Shown here: piece by piece, positions 1 to 9,628 of the stretch | Position numbering within the stretch: the first letter of the stretch is position 1 | Layout of the letters: every line of letters begins with the position of its first letter | Assembly (NCBI GenBank): GCA_903829945.1 | Contig: CAIKRV010000095.1 | Span: 1 to 40,397 of the forward strand | Direction: 5' to 3' | DNA length: 40,397 bases | From: an uncultured bacterium | GTDB lineage: Bacteria; Bacteroidota; Bacteroidia; CAILMK01 | Notes under the pieces: model-generated | The model's input: only the letters and a program-made list of their open reading frames with translations | Told to the model about the DNA's origin: nothing | Databases searched by the model: none | Position numbers and translations under genes: made by a program

Positions 1-21
1 AATAAACCACCTAATTTTTTA

Positions 22-3000
22 TTATTTAATGTAAGAAAGTTGTTTGCTAATAACTTTATTACCTATGGTCATTTTGAGGATGTAAATTCCTGATTTCATA
101 TACTGATGGGCATTGAATTTTACCTCATGCATTCCTGCATTTTCCAGATGATTGCTTATTTCTGCAACCGGCCTGCCAAGAATATCTACTAATTCAATTT
201 TTACTTGAACAGCATTATCCAAAGTATAAGAAATATGAGTATTTTCCTTGAATGGATTCGGGTAAACTGAGGCTTGGAATTCTTGCTTTTCAGTATTATT
301 AACATATGTTTTGTGAATAATAACCGAATCATATGTACTTGATGAGCACGCTCCATTGGATGCAGTTAAAATTACATGATAATATTTATTTGCTTTTGCA
401 TACATATGAGAAACCTTGGCAGTTGTACCATTTACGGAACCATCCCCAAAATCCCAGGAATAATTCGTCAATGTGGTATCAGCAGAAGTAAAGTTAATAG
501 TCATACTTGCTGTATCTACTTTACTACTGAAACTAGAATTAGCATTAAAAATGCTCACTCCATTGCTTACCGTTGTATTACAACCATTGGAATTTGTTAC
601 CGTTAATAAAACCGTATAAGCCCCTGCACTGTATATCGTGCTGGCAGTATCCGAACTTGCGGTACTTTTATTTCCAAAGTCCCAAGCATAGCTTACAATA
701 GTTCCTGATCCTGCACTTGCTTTGCTGCTAAAATACGCTCGATCTCCCGGACATTTGGTGAGTGAAGTAAAACTTGCTTTCGGTCGCTCGTAAACCGTAA
801 TGGAAGCTCTAGTAGAATCATAGCAGTTGGTACCATTACTGATGCCTTGCCAAACACTATAACTACCTGCAGTAGCAATAATAAATATCGGGTTGGCTTT
901 AGTGGAGGAATCTAATTTTTTACCGGTATTGTCCAATAAATAATATTTATAATTGGCAGCGCCGGTAATAGAGCTTCCATCCGTTACTTTCAAAGAATCG
1001 CCGGTACACAGTGAGCCCAACTTATTAACTGAAAATTTAGCTACCGGAGGCGTATTAAGTACGACGGTAACTGAATCAGTATCGTTTGCCGTATTTCCAT
1101 CACCGCTTAGATTGGTATTGGCTTTAATAAAATAAGAGCCGCCTGCACTGGTATTTAATGCCGGTGAAAAACTTACATAAGCAATATAATCCGCACCCGC
1201 ATTGATGGTCGTAGTAACGCTGGCAGAGGTATTAACAGTACCGGTTTTAGATTTAACGGAAACATTTATATCGTATTTACTTTGAGCATTGGTACCAAAG
1301 TTGTGCACTTTTACGGCAACAATGGTATTTGCATTGCCACAATCTTTACTGATTGGGCTCAAAATAGCTGTAATCCCTAAATCATCAGGCGCAATGGTAG
1401 AAAATTCATCGGCACCGATATCTGAATGCTTGGTCCCTCTGCTTTGCTTATCAATATCTTTAGTGACAGCATATAAAGGATTACCTGTTCCTTTCAATAC
1501 AGTAGAAAGTGAAGTAGCGTGTAAATCTCCTATGGAAGAATTGTTGTAAGCAGGGTCACCGCTTACACTGTTAACATCCATGCCGGAATACGTTTGAATA
1601 TCGGATAAGCTATAACAATTATTTCCACTCCAATAGCCAAACATTGAACCGCTCGTGTAATAGTTGTTAAAATCAGAATTAGCAATATTATAAATATAAT
1701 GCACATAGCCTCCGCTTTCATTGTAAAAACTATTATTGTAAATATTGATGTATTTACCACTCAAATAATGATATAAGTATATGCTATATCCATAATTTCC
1801 TGCAATATCTACACTATTGTAATAAATATTAAGCATATCATTATAATAACCCATTATACCATATCCGTAGCTGGTATTGCTAAGCGTAACAAAATTATTA
1901 GCAATAATAGAAGTATCATTTCCACTTCCATTGCTCACATTGTAGTAACTCATAATACCATATCCTGCAGTAGGCTGATAAATAGTATTTCCGGTTACGG
2001 TCATACTATCTTGATAAAATAAATATAATCCGTATATGCTTTGGCTATCAATGGTACAAGCATTAATTACATTGCCAAATTCAGCATTGCCATACGGGCC
2101 GTTAAATTGTACACCATAGAATGCACCACTCATAATATTATTATCCAATACATTAAATTGTTCCACTGAATTATAATCATTATATACTACTGCACCATAG
2201 TTTGAATACAAGGCGGTACTTGCATATAGTTCACAATTTGTAATTGTATTGTTACTTGCTTTTGCGTTCAAAGACACCACATCAGCATAGCCGCCGGAAC
2301 CAAAATTTGTAATGGTTAAATTATTAAATTTAATATAATTAGCTCCACTCAATTGGACAGTATATCCACGGTTAGACCAAGTAGCCCAGGTCGTATCCAA
2401 AATAACATTGGATGCCACGCCACTTTTGGATTGAAAAGTAATGGTATTGGTAGCGTTTGAACCTAATATATTTTTAATAGAAATGGATTCATTATAGTAT
2501 CCATTGGCCACATTAAAAGTAACAGGGCCGCAAATGCCTAAAGTACTAATTGCATTTACTGCACTTCTGAAATCAGGGAAGGCAGAAGCGCTACTTGGAT
2601 CAATGTTAAAAGTGCCTGACCTTGCACCACCTTTTATTGCTTTTGCTGTATCATTGGCAGTAACAGTACTGATACTTCCGTTTACATTTTTAATCCATAC
2701 AACTATTTTTTGACTGACTCCTGCACTGAAAGTTATAGTGCCCATTTTTACATGAGCCATCCCTTTGGTGGTGATGGAACCTGTCCATGTTACGGCGCTC
2801 ATAGTAGTACCGCCGGCGGTCCAATTGAGCTCTACTGAAGTAATGGTATTGGCACCGGAATTGTAAATCCTTGCATAAATATCTTTGGTGCCGGAGCATA
2901 GTCCTACGCTAGGGCTATCAATAGATTTAATGCCAGCATCCAATGGTTGCAAGGCAGTTTCATCTGCGCCAATATTTGGTGCGGTCAAATTGCGTTTTTC

Positions 3001-5967
3001 ACCGTCTATATCATCCAAAATCATGATTGGTGTTCCAAAATGTTGCACTGCGTAAGAAGAGGCCGTAAGGTGCAAATCTCCAGTTGCTACGGAGGTAAAC
3101 ATAGGGTCTCCGCTGACGCTATTGGCGTCAAAAGTGGATGCTATTTGCCAATCATTTAAATTACTACAAGAAGTAGATCCATTCCAGTTGGCAATGGTTC
3201 CTCCATTAGAATAAATGTCATTAAAATCAGAGTAAGTAATGCCATTATTATATGCAAATAATGCTAAACCGCCACCATCATTGTTAAAAATATTATTGAC
3301 GACATTTACGACCATACCAGTAGACCAATTATAAAAGTAACCAGTAAAATAATAACTGGCAGAAGTGGAAGTATTTATGCTATTATAATAAACATTAGTA
3401 CCATGACAATAATAAACCATGATACCATTGGCATAAGGTCCTGTACAGGTTATAAAATTATTGGCTATATAGGAGGAATCCGTACTTCCGCTCATTAAAT
3501 TTCCGTAAATATATAATCCTACATATCCACTGGATGGCATATAAATAATATTGTTTTTGATTTGAAGGCTATCTTGATTTTGCGAATAATATCCATAAGT
3601 ACTGGCACTATCCATAATATTATGATATACTACATTCCCGAATTCAGGATGATTGTATCCCCCTTGCAATTGGATACTAAAACTGGCACCGGATAATAGG
3701 TTGTTGTAAATAGTATTGTAGTTTTCATTGGAGGCATAATCATTAAAAATAATACATCCGTAATTATACATGGATCCTGCACTGGATAATAATTGATTGT
3801 TTTCAATGGTGCAATAACTTGCGCCTCCGCTCATATATATAACATAAGGGGAGCCATATACCATTGGGGTACCGTAATTAGAAATGGTCATTTTTCTAAA
3901 TGTGATATAATTGGAACCATTTAAATTTACGGTATAACTTGTTTTTGATGAGGTATTGGCAGTATCTAAAATAACTTTAGAACTATCTCCATTGGCAGAT
4001 TGAAATACTACATTACGAGTAGCAGAAACATTTGCTAATTTATTGATTTGAATGGATTCATTATAATATCCGTCTGCTACGTTGAAGGTTACTGCACTAC
4101 ATACGCCTTTTGCATTTAAATCGGCAACTGCACTTCTAAATGAAGTATAATTGCTTGCTGAAGCCGCTTTACTTGCATCAATGGTATAAGTACCGGTCAT
4201 ACCTGCCCTCACGTAGCTACTATCAGCTGAACTTTGAATAAAAGGAAATGAAGTTCCATTGCCATTACTGATATAGGATAAAACTTTATAAACAGAACTA
4301 CTGCTGGAAAAAGCATAACTTCCTATTTTTATGGAAGTATTGGCGCCGGAGTTTAAACTGCCTGACCAGGCAAATGAAGTTTGAGCCACACCGTTGATGC
4401 TCCACTCAATAGTGGCACTGGTAAGCGTATTTAAGCCCAGATTAGAAAATTGCACATATACGTCTTGGGTACCTGCACAAAAACCGGAACCGGGTGCCAA
4501 GATGGACGTAATGGCCGGGCGTAACGCCGGAGGTGTAAATTCATCTGCTCCAATGTCCGGAGCGGTTGTGCTTCTCCATTCGCTATCTATATCCATGGTA
4601 ATATAAGAAATACTGGTGGCGGTTCCATTCAATACCGGATTATTAACGTGTAAATCAGTAGAAGATGTAAACATTGGATTCACGCTGGTATCCTTTCCGG
4701 CAAATGGACTTACAGAGGCTTTATAGGCAGCCAGATTGGAATACATGCCACCATTGTATGAAACCAAATTCATTCCGTTGCATAATAAATTATTATAGTT
4801 TTCATCGGTCCAGTTATAGCCGAATAATGCATAGTCATTGGAGGAATTATTGGTGTTTATGAAGTTGTTATTATAAATATTCAGCGCTGAGGTAGTCATA
4901 AATGAATAAATATAAGCGGACCAACCACCATAGGCGGAAGTTCCATACTGATTGATGTTATTGTAAACAATATCTGTATTGTCCAAATAATACAACATCA
5001 TACCGCTATTATTGCCATAAGAATTATTGCTGTTACCTACATTAATAAAATTATTGGCAATTCTGTTGAATCCCGTATTTCCATAATAGGAAGAGCCGCT
5101 TAATTCATAAATATACATAGCAACATTCCCATAAGACATGTTTATTTTATTTCTTAATATGGAAACGCCGTCTTGGTATTGCATTAATATTCCATAATAG
5201 CCACCACATCTATCCATAGTGTTATGGTCAAAAATATTTCCTTGTTCACCGCCACCACTATAATAACTACCCATCCAGTATATTCCGTAATAACCATTCT
5301 TCAAATAGTTATTATAGAAAATGTTGAACTGATCCATGGAATAGCTATACGTAGTATAATTGTAACCGGAATATATTAATGCGCCTTGGAAATTATATCC
5401 ACTGCCAGTGTAAGGGCCAATAAGTTGGCAATTATTAATTTGATTACTATCGGAAACATTATCCATTATTACTACGTGGTCATAATAAGAATAGGAAGCA
5501 GTTCCCATAGTCATTTGCAAGGTTAATTCATTTAAAATAATGAAGCTCGTATTGTTAAAATGAACTACCGAATTAGGAGCAGTCCAGGAGCCGGTTCCGG
5601 CAGGCCATTGTAATACCACTTTAGTGCTATCGCCCTTTACCCCTTGAAAGGTAATGGTATTAGATGCAGAGGTCCCGCTGATATAAGGGATTTCAAGGGT
5701 TTCTACATAAAGACCGGCAGTAACATTAAAAACTACTGCTGCTGTAACTCCGGGGCCATTAGCACTTGCGCCATTGGCTCTGGCTCCATATACCAAATCA
5801 GAGTCAGCGTCATTAAAGCTGGTATAATTGGTACTAGAAGGTGATTTGCTTGGGTTAATGGTATAGCTTCCGCTTAAACCAATTGCATGTGCATTTGTGA
5901 CGATGAGCCATAAAAAAATGAAGGCGCACCAATGTCTCTTGTTTGTGTGTGTGTGTGTTCTGTTCAT
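22..5967 (-). CDS. Giant secreted beta-helix/PKD protein with type IX secretion sorting domain
   Basis: A 1981-residue exported protein, probably an adhesin or surface-layer protein. Order (residues from the chosen start): signal peptide about 1-29; three large modules starting near 33, 589 and 1115, each opening with a [SG]-[ST]-[YF]-[TN]-I-[ND]-[PA]-S stretch, continuing as Asn/Tyr/Ser-rich right-handed beta-helix rungs (many NN.I and YYN turns) and closing with D-I-G-A-D-E; CARDB-like segments after each module; PKD-like domains about 1640-1886 (YAWDFG, YSWDFGDGS); and an 80-residue C-terminal T9SS type A domain starting VYPNPF and ending KQLSYIK. The GADE ending resembles choice-of-anchor Q proteins. 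The ATG at 5967 is preferred over an in-frame TTG at 5994, because that TTG is the end of a TAAATTTG promoter box. No catalytic motif is visible, so a lyase activity cannot be claimed. Domain assignment is strong; function is inference. Confidence 0.9.
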   Translation of the reverse strand: MNRTHTHTNKRHWCAFIFLWLIVTNAHAIGLSGSYTINPSKSPSSTNYTSFNDADSDLVYGARANGASANGPGVTAAVVFNVTAGLYVETLEIPYISGTSASNTITFQGVKGDSTKVVLQWPAGTGSWTAPNSVVHFNNTSFIILNELTLQMTMGTASYSYYDHVVIMDNVSDSNQINNCQLIGPYTGSGYNFQGALIYSGYNYTTYSYSMDQFNIFYNNYLKNGYYGIYWMGSYYSGGGEQGNIFDHNTMDRCGGYYGILMQYQDGVSILRNKINMSYGNVAMYIYELSGSSYYGNTGFNRIANNFINVGNSNNSYGNNSGMMLYYLDNTDIVYNNINQYGTSAYGGWSAYIYSFMTTSALNIYNNNFINTNNSSNDYALFGYNWTDENYNNLLCNGMNLVSYNGGMYSNLAAYKASVSPFAGKDTSVNPMFTSSTDLHVNNPVLNGTATSISYITMDIDSEWRSTTAPDIGADEFTPPALRPAITSILAPGSGFCAGTQDVYVQFSNLGLNTLTSATIEWSINGVAQTSFAWSGSLNSGANTSIKIGSYAFSSSSSVYKVLSYISNGNGTSFPFIQSSADSSYVRAGMTGTYTIDASKAASASNYTSFRSAVADLNAKGVCSAVTFNVADGYYNESIQINKLANVSATRNVVFQSANGDSSKVILDTANTSSKTSYTVNLNGSNYITFRKMTISNYGTPMVYGSPYVIYMSGGASYCTIENNQLLSSAGSMYNYGCIIFNDYASNENYNTIYNNLLSGASFSIQLQGGYNHPEFGNVVYHNIMDSASTYGYYSQNQDSLQIKNNIIYMPSSGYVGLYIYGNLMSGSTDSSYIANNFITCTGPYANGIMVYYCHGTNVYYNSINTSTSASYYFTGYFYNWSTGMVVNVVNNIFNNDGGGLALFAYNNGITYSDFNDIYSNGGTIANWNGSTSCSNLNDWQIASTFDANSVSGDPMFTSVATGDLHLTASSYAVQHFGTPIMILDDIDGEKRNLTAPNIGADETALQPLDAGIKSIDSPSVGLCSGTKDIYARIYNSGANTITSVELNWTAGGTTMSAVTWTGSITTKGMAHVKMGTITFSAGVSQKIVVWIKNVNGSISTVTANDTAKAIKGGARSGTFNIDPSSASAFPDFRSAVNAISTLGICGPVTFNVANGYYNESISIKNILGSNATNTITFQSKSGVASNVILDTTWATWSNRGYTVQLSGANYIKFNNLTITNFGSGGYADVVSLNAKASNNTITNCELYASTALYSNYGAVVYNDYNSVEQFNVLDNNIMSGAFYGVQFNGPYGNAEFGNVINACTIDSQSIYGLYLFYQDSMTVTGNTIYQPTAGYGIMSYYNVSNGSGNDTSIIANNFVTLSNTSYGYGIMGYYNDMLNIYYNSVDIAGNYGYSIYLYHYLSGKYINIYNNSFYNESGGYVHYIYNIANSDFNNYYTSGSMFGYWSGNNCYSLSDIQTYSGMDVNSVSGDPAYNNSSIGDLHATSLSTVLKGTGNPLYAVTKDIDKQSRGTKHSDIGADEFSTIAPDDLGITAILSPISKDCGNANTIVAVKVHNFGTNAQSKYDINVSVKSKTGTVNTSASVTTTINAGADYIAYVSFSPALNTSAGGSYFIKANTNLSGDGNTANDTDSVTVVLNTPPVAKFSVNKLGSLCTGDSLKVTDGSSITGAANYKYYLLDNTGKKLDSSTKANPIFIIATAGSYSVWQGISNGTNCYDSTRASITVYERPKASFTSLTKCPGDRAYFSSKASAGSGTIVSYAWDFGNKSTASSDTASTIYSAGAYTVLLTVTNSNGCNTTVSNGVSIFNANSSFSSKVDTASMTINFTSADTTLTNYSWDFGDGSVNGTTAKVSHMYAKANKYYHVILTASNGACSSSTYDSVIIHKTYVNNTEKQEFQASVYPNPFKENTHISYTLDNAVQVKIELVDILGRPVAEISNHLENAGMHEVKFNAHQYMKSGIYILKMTIGNKVISKQLSYIK
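1400..5870 (-). repeat. Three tandem beta-helix + GADE + CARDB-like modules within the giant protein
   Basis: Three diverged protein modules of about 400-550 residues begin near positions 5870, 4200 and 2620 (read on the minus strand). Modules 2 and 3 share GYYNES and NxITFQS/NVVFQS-type stretches, and all three end with a D-I-D...R...IGADE sequence. Modules 1 and 2 are followed by a CARDB-like stretch containing L-C/F-C-(A/S)-G-T-(Q/K)-D-(V/I)-Y, and module 3 by a more diverged one. Boundaries are approximate, read from the translation by eye. Confidence 0.8.
5944..5958 (-). repeat. (AC)7 dinucleotide microsatellite in the signal-peptide coding region
   Basis: The plus strand reads TG repeated seven times plus T; the coding strand is ACACACACACACACA. 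It starts three codons after the giant protein's ATG and encodes alternating Thr-His. Gain or loss of one AC unit would shift the frame before the signal peptide is complete. Confidence 0.9.
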
Positions 5968-5991
5968 AGAAATGAATTTATGATTGAATAT

Positions 5992-5999
5992 CAAATTTA
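5992..5999 (-). promoter_or_regulatory. Bacteroidota -7 box TAAATTTG for the giant protein gene
   Basis: Exact TAnnTTTG match on the minus strand, 24 nt before the ATG at 5967. A TTG lies 14 nt further upstream, shorter than the usual spacing, so the -33 element is uncertain. Confidence 0.6.
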
Positions 6000-6203
6000 G
6001 AAAAAAATAAATACAAGTGAAGTATTATTTTTTATTTTTTTCGATCATTCAAATAATTTACATCCCTATAGACAAAAACGATGTTTTCTACTATAAGATA
6101 TACAGATTATTAGAAGAAAATAAACGACAATATTTTTTAAACAATTGAAAATAATCGATTTAATATTTAAACCCTTTTATTTTAATGCTTTAATAAAAAT
6201 AAA

Positions 6204-6830
6204 TTAATTTTTTGTTCGCTCATTTTCTATCATTGCTACTATTTTCATGAAGTTGTCATGATTTTCAGCAAAATCCATGTCATCTATATTTACTACAATC
6301 ATGTGGCCTTCATTATAATGCTCTGCCCATTCATCATATCGCTGATTTAATTTTTTTAGATAATCTAATCGCAGGCTATCTTCAAAACTTCTTCCACGCT
6401 TTTGAATTTGAGTAACTAAGGCCGGAACTGAACCTTTGAGGTAAATAAGTAAATCCGGAGGGGAGATTAATCTATTAATGGTTTCGTACAGACTTAAATA
6501 ATTTTCATAATCTCTTCTGTTCATCAGGCCCATATCAAATAGGTTTGGCGCAAATATATGTGCATCTTCATAGATGGTTCTATCTTGAACCACAGAATCA
6601 TTCCCTGATCGGATATTGATAATTTGTTGGAATCGGCTATTCAAATAATAAATTTGCATATGAAAGCTCCAACGTTCCATATCTGAATAGAAATCATCAA
6701 TGTATGGATTGTTTTCGACTTGTTCATAATGAGGAACCCAACCGTAATGTTTGGCCAATAACTCAGCAAGTGTCGTTTTGCCCGCACCGATATTTCCGGC
6801 GATGGCAATGTGTTTAAAATTTTTATCCAT
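6204..6830 (-). CDS. Deoxynucleoside kinase (dAdo/dGuo kinase-like)
   Basis: A cytosolic salvage enzyme that phosphorylates deoxynucleosides to dNMPs using ATP; which nucleoside is preferred cannot be read from sequence. The 208-residue product has a P-loop GNIGAGKTT near residues 12-20, an E-R-W motif near 52, and the DRTIYEDAHIF stretch that matches the family's DRS/ERS region. The C-terminal part contains a lid-like arginine segment (QKRGRSFEDSLR). I chose the ATG at 6830, 4 nt after the trpS stop; a TTG at 6854 would overlap trpS and only adds residues ahead of the family's usual N-terminus. It is transcribed after trpS, probably on the same message. Family assignment is firm, substrate unknown. 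Confidence 0.9.
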   Translation of the reverse strand: MDKNFKHIAIAGNIGAGKTTLAELLAKHYGWVPHYEQVENNPYIDDFYSDMERWSFHMQIYYLNSRFQQIINIRSGNDSVVQDRTIYEDAHIFAPNLFDMGLMNRRDYENYLSLYETINRLISPPDLLIYLKGSVPALVTQIQKRGRSFEDSLRLDYLKKLNQRYDEWAEHYNEGHMIVVNIDDMDFAENHDNFMKIVAMIENERTKN

Positions 6831-6834
6831 TGTT

Positions 6835-7833
6835 TTAGAAACTTTTAAAGCCAACTATAGCTCTTACTTCATCTATAGTATTTTGTGCGCTTATGCGTGC
6901 TTTAGCAGCTCCTTCTTCAGCTACTCTTTTTAAATAAGCATCGTTGTGGGAAAGTTCTTCTATTTTTTCGCGGATGGGAGTTAAATAGGTATTCATATCT
7001 TCCGCTAATTGTTTTTTCATATCACCGTATCTAATCCTCATGGCATTGTATTCTGTTTCGAAGTAGGCAATTGCTTCCGGATCGGAGACATAACTCATTA
7101 AGGTAAATAAATTTTGTACGCCCTCAGTTTTAGGTTGGTTTTCCATCGTTGGCCCGGTATCGGTTACGGCACGCATAATTTTTTTATGCAATTCTTTGGC
7201 GCTATCTTTCAGAAAAATGGAGGTGGATTCATCATCGCTTTTACTCATTTTCCCTGCACCATTTAAACCTGGAACTTTTACCAAATCATTTCCCATATTA
7301 AATGCCACCGGCTCCGGAAATATTTCTGCCCCGTAAAGATAATTAAATCTGCGGGCATATACCCGTGCCAATTCCAAATGTTGTTCCTGATCTTTCCCAA
7401 CCGGAACTTTAGTGGCTTTGTGTATTAAAATATCGGCTGCCATTAAAGTAGGGTAGGTAAGTAGTCCTGCATTCACATTATCAGGCTGAGTTCTAACTTT
7501 TTCTTTAAATGTTGGCACTCTTTCTAATTCGCCTACATATGCATGCATATTTAGAAATAAATATAGTTCAGGGATTTGCACCAAATCGCTTTGTAAGTAC
7601 AGGGTTACTTTTTCAGGATCGACTCCGCAAGCTAAATATTCCACCAATACTGTTTTAACACCTTGATGTAAATCCTTCGGGTTAGGATGCGTAGTCAGAG
7701 AATGATAATCAGCTATAAAAAAGTAGCAATTATAAGAATCCTGCATGGCAACGAACTGCTTCAGTGCTCCTAAATAATTTCCAAGATGTAAATTTCCTGT
7801 GGGGCGAGCACCGCTAACAACTATGTCTTTCAT
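6835..7833 (-). CDS. trpS: Tryptophanyl-tRNA synthetase
   Basis: Charges tRNA-Trp with tryptophan in the cytosol. The 332-residue product is of usual bacterial length and is a class I synthetase: the HIGH-type motif appears as HLGN at residues 16-19 after SGARPTGN, and the KMSKS motif is present as GKMSKSDDES near residue 197. Other family landmarks are DYHSLTTHP, YLQSDLVQIPEL and a VGKDQEQHLELAR stretch. It begins with ATG and is followed after 4 nt by the deoxynucleoside kinase. It diverges from gatC, with 234 nt between the two starts. Nothing is missing. Confidence 0.97.
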   Translation of the reverse strand: MKDIVVSGARPTGNLHLGNYLGALKQFVAMQDSYNCYFFIADYHSLTTHPNPKDLHQGVKTVLVEYLACGVDPEKVTLYLQSDLVQIPELYLFLNMHAYVGELERVPTFKEKVRTQPDNVNAGLLTYPTLMAADILIHKATKVPVGKDQEQHLELARVYARRFNYLYGAEIFPEPVAFNMGNDLVKVPGLNGAGKMSKSDDESTSIFLKDSAKELHKKIMRAVTDTGPTMENQPKTEGVQNLFTLMSYVSDPEAIAYFETEYNAMRIRYGDMKKQLAEDMNTYLTPIREKIEELSHNDAYLKRVAEEGAAKARISAQNTIDEVRAIVGFKSF

Positions 7834-7888
7834 ATTTAAAATTTAAAATCTGCCAAAATATTATTATTTTATTAATGGCTTCCGGACG

Positions 7889-7896
7889 CAAAGTTA
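7889..7896 (-). promoter_or_regulatory. -7 box TAACTTTG for trpS
   Basis: Exact TAnnTTTG on the minus strand, 55 nt upstream of the trpS ATG, leaving an AT-rich leader. No convincing -33 TTG found. Confidence 0.45.
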
Positions 7897-8052
7897 ATCA
7901 GGTGGCACTTTAATCGGAAGATTTTATTCCGATTTTAAGGAAATTGTTAAAGATTGACTAAAATTTCAACTTTTAAGGCAATATTATCTGTAATTATCCT
8001 TAAAACCCATGAAGAATCATGCATTTTTCAAATAGAATTTGAAGGAATTAAC

Positions 8053-8060
8053 TAATTTTG
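8053..8060 (+). promoter_or_regulatory. -7 box TAATTTTG for gatC
   Basis: Exact TAnnTTTG match, 7 nt before the gatC ATG. Transcription would start within a few nt of the start codon, giving a leaderless or nearly leaderless message. Confidence 0.5.
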
Positions 8061-8067
8061 CCCTAAA

Positions 8068-8361
8068 ATGAAAATAGATAAAGATACCGTAGAACGAGTG
8101 GCAGCATTGGCCCGTCTAAGTTTTAATGAGGAGGAAAAAGAAAAGCTTAGAATTGAACTAAGCAATATTTTGACCTTGTGTGAAAAGCTTAATGAAGTGG
8201 ACACTAATGATGTGGAACCATTAATTTTTCTGACGGATGAAATCAATGCTTTCAGGGATGACACACCGCAGGGAGCAATTGCTAAGGAATTGGCTTTGAA
8301 AAATGCTCCTCAAAAAGATTCTGATTATTTTAAAATGCCTAAAGTACTGGATAGGGAGTAA
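8068..8361 (+). CDS. gatC: Aspartyl/glutamyl-tRNA(Asn/Gln) amidotransferase subunit C
   Basis: Small structural subunit of the GatCAB amidotransferase, which converts mischarged Glu-tRNA-Gln and Asp-tRNA-Asn into the correct amide forms; GatC stabilises GatA. The 97-residue length is typical. Visible family features are the N-terminal [12 protein letters not shown] helix, the [17 protein letters not shown] helix, the D-V-E-P turn and the C-terminal FRDD...A...[15 protein letters not shown]. The gatA and gatB genes are not in this window, so the subunits are scattered. It is first in a closely spaced run, with the ABC ATPase 17 nt downstream. Confidence 0.95.
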   Translation: MKIDKDTVERVAALARLSFNEEEKEKLRIELSNILTLCEKLNEVDTNDVEPLIFLTDEINAFRDDTPQGAIAKELALKNAPQKDSDYFKMPKVLDRE

Positions 8362-8378
8362 TCCTTTTCCAATTTTTT

Positions 8379-9062
8379 ATGTCAGTACTCATAAAAACTG
8401 AAAATATTTCTCGATTATATACTATTGGGAATGTTCAAATTTCTGCCCTGCGCTCTATCAGTTTGAGTGTGGAGCGGAGTGAGTATTTGGCCTTGATAGG
8501 GGCTTCAGGTTCGGGGAAATCAACCTTGATGAACATTTTAGGATGTTTGGATACCCCAAGTACCGGTTCGTATTTTTTGCATAACAATTACGTTAGCAAA
8601 ATGCAGGATGAAGAATTGGCCGGGATTCGAAATAAGGAAATTGGGTTCGTTTTTCAAACTTTCAATTTAATACCTCGCTTAAATGCCATTGATAATGTTG
8701 CATTACCCTTGGTTTATGCAGGTAAATCAGTAAAAGAACGCGTGGAAATAGCCATGGAAAAATTGGAAAGCGTTGGCCTAACTGATAGAATGTTGCATAA
8801 ACCAAACGAACTATCCGGCGGGCAGCGACAAAGAGTAGCCATTGCAAGGGCATTGGTGAATAATCCGTCATTAATATTGGCGGATGAGCCTACCGGTAAT
8901 CTTGACTCCAAAACCTCCTATGAGATTATGGACTTGTTTGCACAATTGCATGATAAAGGTCAAACCATCATTATAGTTACTCATGAACATGATATTGCTG
9001 CTATGGCACGTCGGGTAGTCAGGATGAAGGACGGAATGATTGATGAAGATCTTTTAAATTAA
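8379..9062 (+). CDS. ABC transporter ATP-binding protein, MacB/LolD family
   Basis: Nucleotide-binding subunit that powers a MacB/LolD/FtsE-type transporter on the cytoplasmic face. The 227-residue product has Walker [10 protein letters not shown] (41-49), Q-loop [11 protein letters not shown] (about 91-101), signature LSGGQRQR (145-152), Walker B LILADEP (165-171) followed by TGNLDSKT, and H-loop His202. No permease lies next to it: neighbours are gatC and a corrinoid adenosyltransferase. The MacB-type permease at 22339, which lacks its own ATPase, is the obvious candidate partner within the window, but LolCE-type permeases elsewhere in the genome are equally possible. Subfamily is firm, cargo unknown. 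Confidence 0.92.
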   Translation: MSVLIKTENISRLYTIGNVQISALRSISLSVERSEYLALIGASGSGKSTLMNILGCLDTPSTGSYFLHNNYVSKMQDEELAGIRNKEIGFVFQTFNLIPRLNAIDNVALPLVYAGKSVKERVEIAMEKLESVGLTDRMLHKPNELSGGQRQRVAIARALVNNPSLILADEPTGNLDSKTSYEIMDLFAQLHDKGQTIIIVTHEHDIAAMARRVVRMKDGMIDEDLLN

Positions 9063-9067
9063 AAATA

Positions 9068-9610
9068 ATGAAAATATATACTAAAACCGGAGATCAAGGC
9101 ACCACCTCATTGATTGGCGGAGTTAAAGTATCTAAAAATAATGAGCGTATTCACGCCTATGGTACCGTGGATGAATTGAATTCTTACCTGGGTATTGTTC
9201 GTGATGCTGCTATGAACAGTAATATTAATGAGGCATTAAATATTATTCAAAATTTACTTTTTAATATCGGCTCACATCTTGCGGCGCATCCGGTGAAAAA
9301 TAAAATGAAATTACCGGAAATTAATGAAGCACATGTTCAATTCTTGGAACAACAAATTGACGCTATGAATGAGCAATTACCCGTATTGACAAATTTCATT
9401 CTTCCGGGGGGGCATTTGGCTGCCAGTTATTGCCATGTAGCCCGTTGCGTTTGCCGTAGGGCCGAACGATTGGTGGTAGCTTTGGATGAGCATGAACATA
9501 TAGAACCAATAATAGTTAAATATTTAAACAGACTTTCAGATTATTTATTTGTTTTGGCCCGGAAAATTAGTTTTGATGCCGGTGCCCCTGAAATAAAATG
9601 GATGCCTTAA
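9068..9610 (+). CDS. Corrinoid (cob(I)alamin) adenosyltransferase, PduO type
   Basis: Transfers the adenosyl group of ATP to cob(I)alamin, making coenzyme B12 for enzymes such as methylmalonyl-CoA mutase. The 180-residue product shows the PduO/MMAB signature: N-terminal TKTGDQGTTSL (5-15), GTVDELNSYLG (32-42), LPGG, the ARCVCRRAER helix and the YLNRLSDYLFVLAR helix. The start lies 5 nt after the upstream ATPase stop, so co-transcription is likely, although no functional link with that ATPase is evident. No cobalamin riboswitch was recognised upstream. Its B12-dependent client is not in the window. Confidence 0.95.
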   Translation: MKIYTKTGDQGTTSLIGGVKVSKNNERIHAYGTVDELNSYLGIVRDAAMNSNINEALNIIQNLLFNIGSHLAAHPVKNKMKLPEINEAHVQFLEQQIDAMNEQLPVLTNFILPGGHLAASYCHVARCVCRRAERLVVALDEHEHIEPIIVKYLNRLSDYLFVLARKISFDAGAPEIKWMP

Positions 9611-9628
9611 ATTTTAAGAACCTAAGAA

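Noticed and set aside
1600-5500. CRISPR-like or tandem DNA repeats in the giant gene
   Set aside because: The repeats are at protein level (Asn/Tyr-rich turns) with variable spacing; no identical repeats with regular spacers.
376-5844. Several plus-strand frames of 60-90 codons opposite the giant protein gene
   Set aside because: They are antisense to a continuous 1981-codon frame with clear domains and have no family features.
6751-6933. 60-codon plus-strand frame over the kinase/trpS junction
   Set aside because: It is antisense to the two enzymes and has no start signal or family feature.
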